A stretch of DNA of 64,000 nucleotides from JADCRZ01 sp031399065 (GTDB taxonomy: Bacteria > Bacteroidota > Bacteroidia > Chitinophagales > Chitinophagaceae). The notes under the pieces were generated by a model. That model was not told where the DNA came from, made no database searches, and saw only the letters and a program-made list of their open reading frames with translations. The stretch's first letter is position 1. Every line of letters begins with the position of its first letter. The stretch lies in NCBI GenBank assembly GCA_031399065.1, contig JANNOM010000070.1, positions 1 through 64,000 of the forward strand. The letters are read 5' to 3'. Of this stretch, positions 8,980-17,276 are shown piece by piece. Position numbers and translations under genes: made by a program.

Positions 8980-9009
8980 GTAGATAAGCCGTAGATAACT
9001 GGTAGATAA
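8980..9009. repeat. Three GTAGATAA direct repeats with 11-bp period
   Basis: Identical octamers GTAGATAA begin at 8980, 8991 and 9002, exactly 11 bp (about one helical turn) apart. They lie in the 273-bp divergent intergenic region between the glycosyltransferase start (8869) and the 9143 gene. Such phasing puts all copies on one DNA face and suggests a regulator site. Further down, TAATTTTG at 9076-9083 matches the TAnnTTTG -7 element, but no -33 box is clear. Confidence 0.5.
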
Positions 9010-9142
9010 ATCGTTACTATAAGATACGAGTTATTTACATTTTATCTTCATTTTAAATATATCAAAAAAATATGATAATTTTGGTCTTATCAAGGTTTAT
9101 CTGTAGTCAGATATCAACCGTGCACAATTCAAATGAGTTTTT

Positions 9143-9940
9143 ATGGCTAAAATGGACGTGAACTACGGATTTACCGGCTCTTTAGGGGATCTATCCTTTT
9201 ATAGGATGAAAGGAGTGGACAAGGTGATCGTTCGCTCCAAAGGAGGGCCTTCCAGAGCTCAGATTCAGAAGAGCCCTAAATTTGAGTCGACCCGAAAATT
9301 GAATGCAGAGTTTGGTGGCCGCGCAGTGGCCAGTAAATGGATCATGCAAATGCTATGGCCGCAAAAGGCACTGGCAGATTATAATATCGCCGGCCCCCTC
9401 AATTCCATTATGAGGCATGTGCAGAACATGGATACGGAATACCCCCAGGGAGAACGCAGCATAATACTGTCGACAAACCGCCAGGTGCTGGAGGAGTTTC
9501 CGTTGAACCGCCAGAATTCATTTAATACTATAATAAGAACGGCGTTGACCAGTTCTTTTTCCAGGGAGGAATGCACGGCCACGTTGCAGATCCCTGAACT
9601 TCTGCCTGGCATCAGCTTTGTTACCCGTGAGAAACATCCCATGTTTAGCATTCAGGCGGTGCTGGGGATTGTGCCCGATCTTATGTACGATCATCATCGC
9701 TATCGGCCGGTGCGGGATGAATATGCGTCTATGACGTATACTACGCAGGTTACCCCCTGGCACCCGGTATTAAAAGGGGCACCGGCCACCGAGCTGAAAC
9801 TGAAGCTGGGAATGATGCCCCCCAATGATGCTTTTACGCTGATGCTATCGGTTGGTATCCGCTTTGGTACATTGCAGGACGCCGCTACTATTGTGCAGGT
9901 GCCAAATGCAGGAGCTGCCAAAATTCTGGCTTTGCGCTAA
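9143..9940 (+). CDS. Uncharacterised Bacteroidota protein, 265 aa
   Basis: I do not recognise a named domain. The protein starts MAKMDVNYGFTGSLGDLSFYRM and continues with a basic stretch (VIVRSKGGPSR) followed by SPKFESTRKLNAEF. Members of a loosely similar Bacteroidota-only group (DUF6266-like) share this G-x-G-x-LSFY then R-x-K-GG then FxxTRxxxxEF pattern, but I cannot confirm membership. The C-terminal half is rich in alternating hydrophobic residues and predicted beta strands, ending IVQVPNAGAAKILALR. There is no signal peptide or membrane helix. It stands alone between divergent and convergent neighbours. The full-length frame and distinct codon pattern make it a real gene. Confidence 0.75.
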   Translation: MAKMDVNYGFTGSLGDLSFYRMKGVDKVIVRSKGGPSRAQIQKSPKFESTRKLNAEFGGRAVASKWIMQMLWPQKALADYNIAGPLNSIMRHVQNMDTEYPQGERSIILSTNRQVLEEFPLNRQNSFNTIIRTALTSSFSREECTATLQIPELLPGISFVTREKHPMFSIQAVLGIVPDLMYDHHRYRPVRDEYASMTYTTQVTPWHPVLKGAPATELKLKLGMMPPNDAFTLMLSVGIRFGTLQDAATIVQVPNAGAAKILALR

Positions 9941-9951
9941 TGACGATAATG

Positions 9952-12126
9952 CTATTTCAATTTTTCCAGCTTGATGGCAAAGCCACCACCATTAGCCATC
10001 TGGATATCTAGTACCGTTAATTTATTTATTGTTCGGATGGATCTTTTATAGTCGTTGCCAACACGGTCAGCATTAATGCCATCCGTAAAAATGGTAGCTT
10101 TATAACTGCCTTCTTTTAAAAAATCAAAGCTTAGTTTGATGATTTTCCCTGTCCAGTTGTTAAGTCCGGCCACATACCAGTTACTTCCTTTTCTTCTGGC
10201 GATAATAGCATGGTCGCCAATGATTCCGGCCAGCGGAATGGTTTCATCCCATGTATTGGGCATGGCAGATAAATAGGTTAATATTTCGGGTTCCTTTTCA
10301 TAAACGGTAGGCGCATCGGCCAGCATTTCAAAAGGTGCATAATACATAGTAAACATCGCTAATTGGTTGCTCCGGGTACCCTGCGTCATTGGTCTGTAAA
10401 AATTCATTTTATAGTCTTCCTTATTCGCATTATACATACCGCCAGGTGTATAATCCATAGGCCCGGCAATCATTCTTGTAAAAGGAATAATGGTGGCTTG
10501 CGTAAGAATATCGACATTTGAAAACTTCGACCATTCCAGGCCTTGTACAGCTTCGTAATTCAGTATATTGGGATATGTTCTTTCCAAGCCCGTTGGCTTA
10601 GTGGCTGCATGAAAATCTACTATCATTTTTCGTTTGGCGGTTTCTTTGGCAAGCCGTTCGTAAAATTGTATTACTGATTGGTCATCCCTCGCCATAAAAT
10701 CCACCTTCACCCCTTTTACGCCCCATTTTTCAAACTGGTCAAGGGCTTCCGGCATTTGCCTGTCCAGTGTATGCCAAACACACCAAAGCACAATGCCTAC
10801 ATTTTTTTGCCTGGCATATTTAAAGAGAAAAGGCATATCCAGCGTGCCGGATAATTTGGTGGAACCGTCTGTAATCACACTCCCATCATTTACTTTCAGC
10901 AAATCGAACTGATCGCTCCAGCCTTCGTCCAACATGATGTATTCAAGTTTGTTTCTGGCTGCAAAGTCTATAAAGTATTTATACGTTTCTGTATTAAAAC
11001 CCGATTTAAAATTTACCCCGGTCAGGTTATTGGCATTCCACCAATCCCACGCAACCTTGCCAGGCTTTACCCAGCTTACATCGCCAATTTTATTGTCGCT
11101 TGCCAACAGGTAAACAAGGTTGTTACAAAGTAAATCTTTATCATTTTCCGCCACTACCATTAACCTCCACGGGAAACTTCTGGCACCATCTGTTTCAGCG
11201 ATATAACCGGCACGCTGCCATGGAATTCTATTGAAATTACTTTGTCCGCCAACACTGTCTTTCAGTACAAATCTGGGAGTAATATTATGTAAATCATTAT
11301 TGCCGCCGTATTGAAGATAAAAGGCCGGATAATCCAGTAAATCCGCTTCGGTAATGGCTATTTTAATACCATTGCTTTCTGCCACTAACGGTAACGAAGC
11401 CATAACGGAATCAATTATAGTGGATATTTTTTTGCTGGCGAATTTTTCTTCATAGCTAAACAGGAAAGACCTGGTGGGCTGTATCCAAGCCGTAACATCA
11501 TCATTAAACCGGTAGTTTATCTGTTCTTCTTTTATTTTGATTTTACCCGGTAAATCAGTTACAAAACGATATGCCACCCCATTATTATACGCCCGAAAAA
11601 ATACTTGAAATTTGTCCCTTAAATCAATAGCGAGTTCATTGTATTCATCTTTGTAAAAAGTGGCCATACCATACAAAGGCTTTACATTGCGGTTAATACT
11701 TTTTACGCTGGTTCGGACAACGGTATTGTTTTCACCCAATATCTTTCCATCATTTAACCCCAGCGATAATGGAGATGGCTGCAATATATTTCTTCCGTCA
11801 AAATCAACAGCGTACGTAATTATTTTTCCGGCTTCAATTTTAACGGAGATTCTTTTATCCGGAGAAGTCAACGTGTAGGAATTCGACGGGGAAGCGGCAC
11901 TAACCGGTACGTCATTGTCTGTAGCGTGTTTAAAATTATCCGCCTTATCCGCTTTTGTAATACCGCCCTTACCCATGTGAGAAAAGGCAACACCTTCCAC
12001 AGGGGAAATTTTATGGCCGCTTAAGTTCTTTCCGGTTTGGTTTTGCGCCATTAATAGTAAGGAAAATAAAGAAAGGGTTAAAACCTGGCAGAATTTTATT
12101 AGCCCGGCTGCTTTGTTTTGTTTCAT
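9952..12126 (-). CDS. Glycoside hydrolase family 97 (probable alpha-galactosidase type)
   Basis: An exported GH97 enzyme of 724 aa from the chosen start (ATG 12126, giving a signal peptide MKQNKAAGLIKFCQVLTLSL). An upstream ATG at 12153 would add nine residues ahead of the signal. The N-terminal beta-sandwich starts near YTLTSPDKRISV, and the (beta/alpha)8 barrel holds VAWDWWNANN, YIMLDEGWSDQ, GVKVDFMARDDQ and LNYEAVQGLEW. GH97 contains inverting alpha-glucosidases (SusB) and retaining alpha-galactosidases. The Asp in VKVDFM (Asp476) is at the nucleophile place of the retaining group and Glu525 is the likely acid/base, so alpha-galactosidase is favoured. It is the last gene of the SusC-led minus-strand set, after a 265-bp gap from galM. 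Confidence 0.9.
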   Translation of the reverse strand: MKQNKAAGLIKFCQVLTLSLFSLLLMAQNQTGKNLSGHKISPVEGVAFSHMGKGGITKADKADNFKHATDNDVPVSAASPSNSYTLTSPDKRISVKIEAGKIITYAVDFDGRNILQPSPLSLGLNDGKILGENNTVVRTSVKSINRNVKPLYGMATFYKDEYNELAIDLRDKFQVFFRAYNNGVAYRFVTDLPGKIKIKEEQINYRFNDDVTAWIQPTRSFLFSYEEKFASKKISTIIDSVMASLPLVAESNGIKIAITEADLLDYPAFYLQYGGNNDLHNITPRFVLKDSVGGQSNFNRIPWQRAGYIAETDGARSFPWRLMVVAENDKDLLCNNLVYLLASDNKIGDVSWVKPGKVAWDWWNANNLTGVNFKSGFNTETYKYFIDFAARNKLEYIMLDEGWSDQFDLLKVNDGSVITDGSTKLSGTLDMPFLFKYARQKNVGIVLWCVWHTLDRQMPEALDQFEKWGVKGVKVDFMARDDQSVIQFYERLAKETAKRKMIVDFHAATKPTGLERTYPNILNYEAVQGLEWSKFSNVDILTQATIIPFTRMIAGPMDYTPGGMYNANKEDYKMNFYRPMTQGTRSNQLAMFTMYYAPFEMLADAPTVYEKEPEILTYLSAMPNTWDETIPLAGIIGDHAIIARRKGSNWYVAGLNNWTGKIIKLSFDFLKEGSYKATIFTDGINADRVGNDYKRSIRTINKLTVLDIQMANGGGFAIKLEKLK

Positions 12127-12391
12127 AAGGCAATATATAAAAATTACTCGCACCTATAGCTAAGTCAATAAATTTATAATTTCTAATGATAATAAAATAA
12201 ACTGAAATCTATTTTAACAAGCAGTTCAATATAATTGAAGTAGTATTCAATGATGTACCTTAAAGATAACGGTTGTTTTTATTTCCTGTTTTTTTATTTT
12301 ACTGAATATATGGTTAACGGTGAGACATATAAATACAGGCATGCTGCTCCAGTTCATGTGCCAGAATGGCTTTGGTTAAATCATTCGCCAC

Positions 12392-13444
12392 CTACAAAAC
12401 GCTGTAAAACTTAAATATGGTTTTACTATAAAATGGTTCCCCTGCTTTTAAAACGGTGGAGGGAAAATCCGGATGATGAGGTGCATCCGGGAAATGCTGT
12501 GTCTCAAGGCAAAAGCCAGATCGCTTTTTATAAATAATACCTTTTTTTCCTTTTATATTATCCAGAAAATTTCCGGTGTAAAAATGTACGGCCGGTTCCG
12601 TAGTATAAACTTTCATGACCCTTCCGGAGAGCGGATCCCTTGCCTCGGCGGCGTTTTTAAGAGCAGGTGTATATGTTTTCTCCAGAACGAAACTGTGGTC
12701 GTAACCGCCGCTTAATTTCAATTGTTCGTCTTCCGCGTTGATATCGGCCGCTATTTTCTTTAACTGGCGGAAGTCGAAAGGAGTATTATGCACACTCATA
12801 AAATCTCCGGTGGGAACCTGCAGTTCATTAACGGGCAGAAAATGAGCGCTGTCGATTTTCAGCTCGTGCTCGTCTATGCCCGACGCCGGGTTGCCCGATA
12901 AGTTGAAGTACGTATGCTGGGTAAGGTTCACAAGAGTAGTTCTTGCAGATACCGCTTTGTACTCTACGGTCCATGCATCTTCATTATCCAGCGTGTAAAT
13001 GACCTCCAGTTCCAGTTCGCCGGGGAAGCCTTCTTCCAGGTGCGGACTGGTGTACCTTAACGAAATACCGCTTTTACCTGCTTTCTGAAAGGGCTCCGCC
13101 GCAAATATTTTTTTATTGAAGCCTACGCTGCCACCATGTAAATGATACCCTCCTTCTCTGGCAGACAGCTTATAAGGCTGCCCGTCGATAATAACCGTAT
13201 CGCTCGAAATCCGGTTGGCGTAGCGGCCTACGATGGTACCCATGTAAAATTCATCCCTTGTATAATCGGCAGGATCATCGTAACCCAGTACGATATCGGA
13301 AAGATTCCCATGCCGGTCGTTTACAAATAATGAAACCACGGCGGCTCCGTAATTAGATACAATTAATTTAGTTCCGTTCTTGTTTTCAATAGTAAATAAT
13401 TTTATTTCTTCTAAAACTTCCGAGAAGTCTTCAGATACTATCAT
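12392..13444 (-). CDS. galM: Aldose 1-epimerase (mutarotase)
   Basis: A 350-aa galactose mutarotase-like protein, interconverting alpha and beta anomers of released sugars. Family motifs are NYGAAVVSLFV near residue 31, GRYANRIS near 74, LTQHTYFNLSG near 173 (catalytic His), SGGYDHSFVL near 244 and FCLETQHFPDAPH near 310 (catalytic Glu). There is no signal peptide, so it is cytoplasmic. It lies 19 bp after the PKD lipoprotein gene, so it belongs to the SusC/D operon. It would feed galactose, or amino sugars, to the kinase and epimerase encoded elsewhere in the locus. Confidence 0.93.
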   Translation of the reverse strand: MIVSEDFSEVLEEIKLFTIENKNGTKLIVSNYGAAVVSLFVNDRHGNLSDIVLGYDDPADYTRDEFYMGTIVGRYANRISSDTVIIDGQPYKLSAREGGYHLHGGSVGFNKKIFAAEPFQKAGKSGISLRYTSPHLEEGFPGELELEVIYTLDNEDAWTVEYKAVSARTTLVNLTQHTYFNLSGNPASGIDEHELKIDSAHFLPVNELQVPTGDFMSVHNTPFDFRQLKKIAADINAEDEQLKLSGGYDHSFVLEKTYTPALKNAAEARDPLSGRVMKVYTTEPAVHFYTGNFLDNIKGKKGIIYKKRSGFCLETQHFPDAPHHPDFPSTVLKAGEPFYSKTIFKFYSVL

Positions 13445-13463
13445 AAATCGGGTGCTTATAAAA

Positions 13464-14318
13464 TTATAAAGGAATAGGGCTGAATTTGGAGCCGGGTTTT
13501 TGTGCCTCGGGAATTTTACCGATATCGGCGTAACCGGAGGTGAGTTCTATAAAGGAAAAATTGATGAAATTTCTGGTGGTTCCCAAAGCACTTCTTTTTA
13601 TGGAAAACTCTATTACCTTTTTACCATCAACGGTATTGATCTTTGAAAAATTCATGACTTCCGCAAAAGTAGCAACGGGCGAAAAACTGAATCCGGCAGG
13701 AGGGCCTGAATGCGCATACAAAGCACCGCTGCCATCGGGAGGACCTTCGCACAGAAAATCGGCGCCGGAACCCGCAGGATAAAGAAAAGTGCTAAACCCG
13801 GTAGCGGGATTGTTATCCGCATCTATATACATATCGAAAAGTTCCATTTTCATGTCGGCGGTACCTTCCAGGTAAAAGCCGATAAGTTGACTGGAAGCAA
13901 ATGTTTTAACTGCCAGTAAAGTGCCACCGGCTGTAGCAGCGTTTACATGCGAGTAATCTACATATTGCCAGTCGGTATAATCACCATCTATTTTGATATT
14001 GGGACCTATAATACTGACCGTGTCTTTAAAGCTGCTTGAATCCATCCCGTTCTTCGCTACTAACGATACCAGGAAGTCGCCTTTTCTTCTAAAAATATGT
14101 TGTGGCGTTTTATTGGAAGAAGTAGCACCGCTTCCATCACCAAAGTCCCACCTGTACTCGGTAGCGTTGGTAGAAAAATTGGTGAAGTTAACACTAAAGC
14201 CATCGGCTACATAGCTGAAGACTGCTTTTACCCCGGAGCCCGCATCATCCTTTTTGCAGGAAGCATTGGTAAGTATCAAGGTAACGGCGGTAAATAAGTA
14301 AATGATATTGCGTTTCAT
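13464..14318 (-). CDS. PKD-domain surface lipoprotein, probable glycan-binding protein
   Basis: A 284-aa lipoprotein with lipobox TNASC (Cys21), followed by KKDD. Residues about 33-105 form a PKD domain (YRWDFGDGSG, QHIFRRKGDFLVSLV). The rest resembles the DOMON/CBM9-like beta-sandwich used by surface glycan-binding proteins: IKIDGDYTDWQYVDY, then FDMYIDADNNPATGF. It has no catalytic motif. Its place just after SusD and a DUF4832 gene is where SusE/SusF-type binding proteins usually lie, so outer-membrane glycan capture is the best guess. Confidence 0.75.
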   Translation of the reverse strand: MKRNIIYLFTAVTLILTNASCKKDDAGSGVKAVFSYVADGFSVNFTNFSTNATEYRWDFGDGSGATSSNKTPQHIFRRKGDFLVSLVAKNGMDSSSFKDTVSIIGPNIKIDGDYTDWQYVDYSHVNAATAGGTLLAVKTFASSQLIGFYLEGTADMKMELFDMYIDADNNPATGFSTFLYPAGSGADFLCEGPPDGSGALYAHSGPPAGFSFSPVATFAEVMNFSKINTVDGKKVIEFSIKRSALGTTRNFINFSFIELTSGYADIGKIPEAQKPGSKFSPIPL

Positions 14319-14367
14319 ACTGTTAGTTCGGTTTTAAATTAAATCGTCATTAATAAATAGTACTATA

Positions 14368-15741
14368 TTAGTTTACCATCTTAAGTGTGCGGTTCAGGGC
14401 ATTCATGCCCCCGTTATCGGTTACCCAGGTATCGAGGTTGGCTAACCGGACGGAATATTCCACCCTTGCGCTCAGGCTGACCGATCTGTCCGCGATTTTT
14501 AAGAACAGCTCATAATCACCCGCAGGAATATCCGATGTCTTTATTGATTCATCTATTACCACGGTGCCATTGGGTTTACATTCACGCAGGTCAATATTCA
14601 ACAGCTGCTGGTATAACTGTCCTGAAGCCTTATTCTTAAAAACGAGGTAGGTCGATTTCTTATAATAAAGGGGGGCGTATCCTTTATTGGAAACGGATAT
14701 AATAATTTTGAGATCGGTACTTTTACTTACCTGTTCAGGAATCTGGCTACTTACTAATGCGAGACGATAACCCAGGCTTTTTTGAAATTCATCAAAGCAT
14801 CCCGAACTTCTCCATGCATTGATAGTTGCCGGAAAATAATCCAGGTTCAGATAAGTCCATTTAAGTAGTTTCATCTCTTTCTGGCTTTCGGCGCAATCCG
14901 GGTTATAGCCACCTGTGGGGGGACAGGTTTCGCCACCCACCGGCACATACAGGGCTTCATCGCTTATATATTGCTTCTCTGCCACTATGTTATTGTATGT
15001 TCCATATTCCGTACCCCCTGTCAGGAAGCAATCGTTGTGGTGACCTACCCTTGACCGGTTCTCTGCCGTGTAGGCGAGGTCTCTGCCTACGGGCAGGTTA
15101 GTATTAAATATCTGTTGCTTCATGCCGGGTGTTCTTACCTGTACCATGATCTCTGCCGGCAGTACACTTAGTAGCCGGATCAGTACCTTTCTTTGGTTTT
15201 CAATAGTCGCCAATCCGTTACTGGAACTATGCCACTCGCCGTATGCACCAACAAAGCCTGCTTGTACAAACGCGATAATATCTTTATTTGATTCAAAAAG
15301 CGGCTTTAACTGATCGAGGTGTTGTTCAATGGTAGCATAGGAAGCATCTGTTCCGGCCACATCGTCTGTATAGGCAAAACGAAGAATTACTTTTAACCCT
15401 GCCGCCCGTAGATTGGTCAGATCCGTTTGTATAAGTGTCAGTTCGGCAGCACTTATTGGCTGCGATTTAAACTTTTCGAGGTAAAAAAGCCGAAGCACCA
15501 GCGTTATATTCTGACCCTTCACCAGATTTAAAAAAGACATACTTAACGGCGCTCCTTCCGAATAAACGGGAACCGTCCGAATAAACCCCCGTTCGGGGTT
15601 GGGGAAAACGGCTGCGGATAAATCGTAACTGATCTCGTTTTCCGGTTCCGTATTGGCGTCTGTTTCATTCTTCTTGCAACCGGCCAGGCAACATAAAAAA
15701 CTACTCAATAGAAACAGGCTGATTATCCTTTTAGCGCTCAT
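14368..15741 (-). CDS. DUF4874-DUF4832 lipoprotein, predicted glycoside hydrolase-like
   Basis: From the chosen ATG at 15741 the product has 457 aa with a lipobox ending at Cys22 (CCLAGC). Longer in-frame starts reach back to 15837 but overlap susD and lack a signal peptide. DUF4874 covers about 35-200 and DUF4832 about 205-340, with a beta-sandwich tail. Residues shared with the paralogue at 20662-22167 include NPERGF, ILRFAYT, QxGFxGxYGE (Glu169), MVQVRTP, RVGHHNDCFL (Asp237) and VGGETC (Glu271). A barrel-like order with a Glu after strand 4 and another near strand 7 resembles retaining clan GH-A enzymes. No activity is established for the family as far as I know. It lies in the SusC/D operon, 52 bp after susD. 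Confidence 0.85.
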   Translation of the reverse strand: MSAKRIISLFLLSSFLCCLAGCKKNETDANTEPENEISYDLSAAVFPNPERGFIRTVPVYSEGAPLSMSFLNLVKGQNITLVLRLFYLEKFKSQPISAAELTLIQTDLTNLRAAGLKVILRFAYTDDVAGTDASYATIEQHLDQLKPLFESNKDIIAFVQAGFVGAYGEWHSSSNGLATIENQRKVLIRLLSVLPAEIMVQVRTPGMKQQIFNTNLPVGRDLAYTAENRSRVGHHNDCFLTGGTEYGTYNNIVAEKQYISDEALYVPVGGETCPPTGGYNPDCAESQKEMKLLKWTYLNLDYFPATINAWRSSGCFDEFQKSLGYRLALVSSQIPEQVSKSTDLKIIISVSNKGYAPLYYKKSTYLVFKNKASGQLYQQLLNIDLRECKPNGTVVIDESIKTSDIPAGDYELFLKIADRSVSLSARVEYSVRLANLDTWVTDNGGMNALNRTLKMVN

Positions 15742-15793
15742 ATTTAATGATTTATTTCTCTCAAAAGATACCGGGACATGCCGTACCACTATT

Positions 15794-17263
15794 TTAATTA
15801 TACCCTGGGTTTTGAATAAACTTACCCTTGCCTTCACTAACCGCTGTTAAAGAAAACGGGAAAACCACTTTACTCGGATTGGTATATATGGATTGTGTAA
15901 CCTCCTGGCAACGGGATATAAATTTACCGTGCCTTATTAGGTCTGCCCTATACTGTCCGTTTTCGCACCAGAACTCATGGCTTCTTTCAAACAGAACAAG
16001 ATCATTGAATGCAGCTAATGAACTGTAATCAGCTAATCTTTTATCCGGTATTCCGGCTCTTGCTCTTACACGGTTTACCAGGTCCATCGCTTCCTGATTA
16101 GGCGTACCGGAATTGGCGATTGCTTCCGCTTTCGACAACAGCACATCTGCATACCGGTACATAATTATATCCACCGTGGTTAAGCCGGTTGTTCTGGCGG
16201 CATCCTGGTTAATTTTTAAAGGGATGGGGCCCTTATCGAGTATCACCCCGGGATTAGCCCTGCTATAGGTAACATTATCTGTTCCGGTAAATTCGGTGAT
16301 CAGCATTTTTTTGCGGGTATCGTTGCTTTCAAACCGGTCGTAAAACCACCAGGTACTGGAGATAGTGCCGAACCCGCCTTTAGGGGCAAAAGCAGCAGGC
16401 AATACCATTAGTTGCCATTGGTTTTCACTGGTACCGGCATAATCGCAGGGAATCGCCCAGATTACTTCTTTGCTGGCCTTGGCCCCTTCCAGATCCCACA
16501 TAGCGGAATAATTGGCATCCAGGGAATATCGATTGTAAGCGATGATATCATTACTAAGTGCTATCACCTTTGCCCAGTTCTTTTCATGAAGGCTTAGCCG
16601 GATATTCACCATTTTAGCCAGTGCTTTGTTAAACCTTCCGTATTCCGCATCAGCAGGTGCGGGGAGGTCCTGCGCCGCTGCAACAAGATCCGCTTCTATA
16701 AAGGCAACCGTTTCTTCTTTGCTTAATCTTGCAAGTGGTTCTTCCACCAGGGGGCTGTTTAAAACCTCCAGGGGAGCTATTACGATGGGGCCATAAAAAT
16801 CATATAATGTATATGCCAGTATTCCTCTTGCGCAACGCACTTCAGCAATAGCTTCTTTTTTCAGGGCTTCGCTTACCGTAGAACGGGTGATCAGGTCTAT
16901 GGTTACCGTCATGCGGCTGATCTTATTATAAAAATCATCATAGTAACGGGTAAACCCGGTATTATCAGGACGGTAATTTTGTAAAGAAGCCAGGTTCTGA
17001 TCGCCATATTTACCAAAAAGAATTTCTGTTGTGGCATCGCTCAGATACATGATACCTCTTTCAGACGTGGAATGGATACCATCTCCATACGAGCCTCTCA
17101 ACGGATGGTATGCTGCGTTAACCATTGCCTTAATATCTGCCGCCGATTTAGGGAAGATACTTGGATTAATATCGGCATAGTCAATAGGTACCAGGTCTTT
17201 AGTACAGCCATGCAGCATTACTATCAGTGACATTAATGCGAGTTTATATATTTTCGTCTTCAT
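15794..17263 (-). CDS. SusD/RagB-family outer-membrane glycan-binding lipoprotein
   Basis: A 489-aa SusD-like lipoprotein with lipobox LHGC (Cys20). It has the usual TPR-rich N-terminal half, including AAYHPLRGSYGDG near 52, AIAEVRCARGILAYTLYDFYG near 138-158 and EPLARLSKEETVAFIEADLV near 172-190. The C-terminal RagB domain has MYRYADVLLSKAEA near 366-379 and LVNRVRARAGI. It caps the SusC barrel on the cell surface and picks the glycan. The gene follows susC by 13 bp. Confidence 0.96.
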   Translation of the reverse strand: MKTKIYKLALMSLIVMLHGCTKDLVPIDYADINPSIFPKSAADIKAMVNAAYHPLRGSYGDGIHSTSERGIMYLSDATTEILFGKYGDQNLASLQNYRPDNTGFTRYYDDFYNKISRMTVTIDLITRSTVSEALKKEAIAEVRCARGILAYTLYDFYGPIVIAPLEVLNSPLVEEPLARLSKEETVAFIEADLVAAAQDLPAPADAEYGRFNKALAKMVNIRLSLHEKNWAKVIALSNDIIAYNRYSLDANYSAMWDLEGAKASKEVIWAIPCDYAGTSENQWQLMVLPAAFAPKGGFGTISSTWWFYDRFESNDTRKKMLITEFTGTDNVTYSRANPGVILDKGPIPLKINQDAARTTGLTTVDIIMYRYADVLLSKAEAIANSGTPNQEAMDLVNRVRARAGIPDKRLADYSSLAAFNDLVLFERSHEFWCENGQYRADLIRHGKFISRCQEVTQSIYTNPSKVVFPFSLTAVSEGKGKFIQNPGYN

Positions 17264-17276
17264 ATATTAAGTTCTG

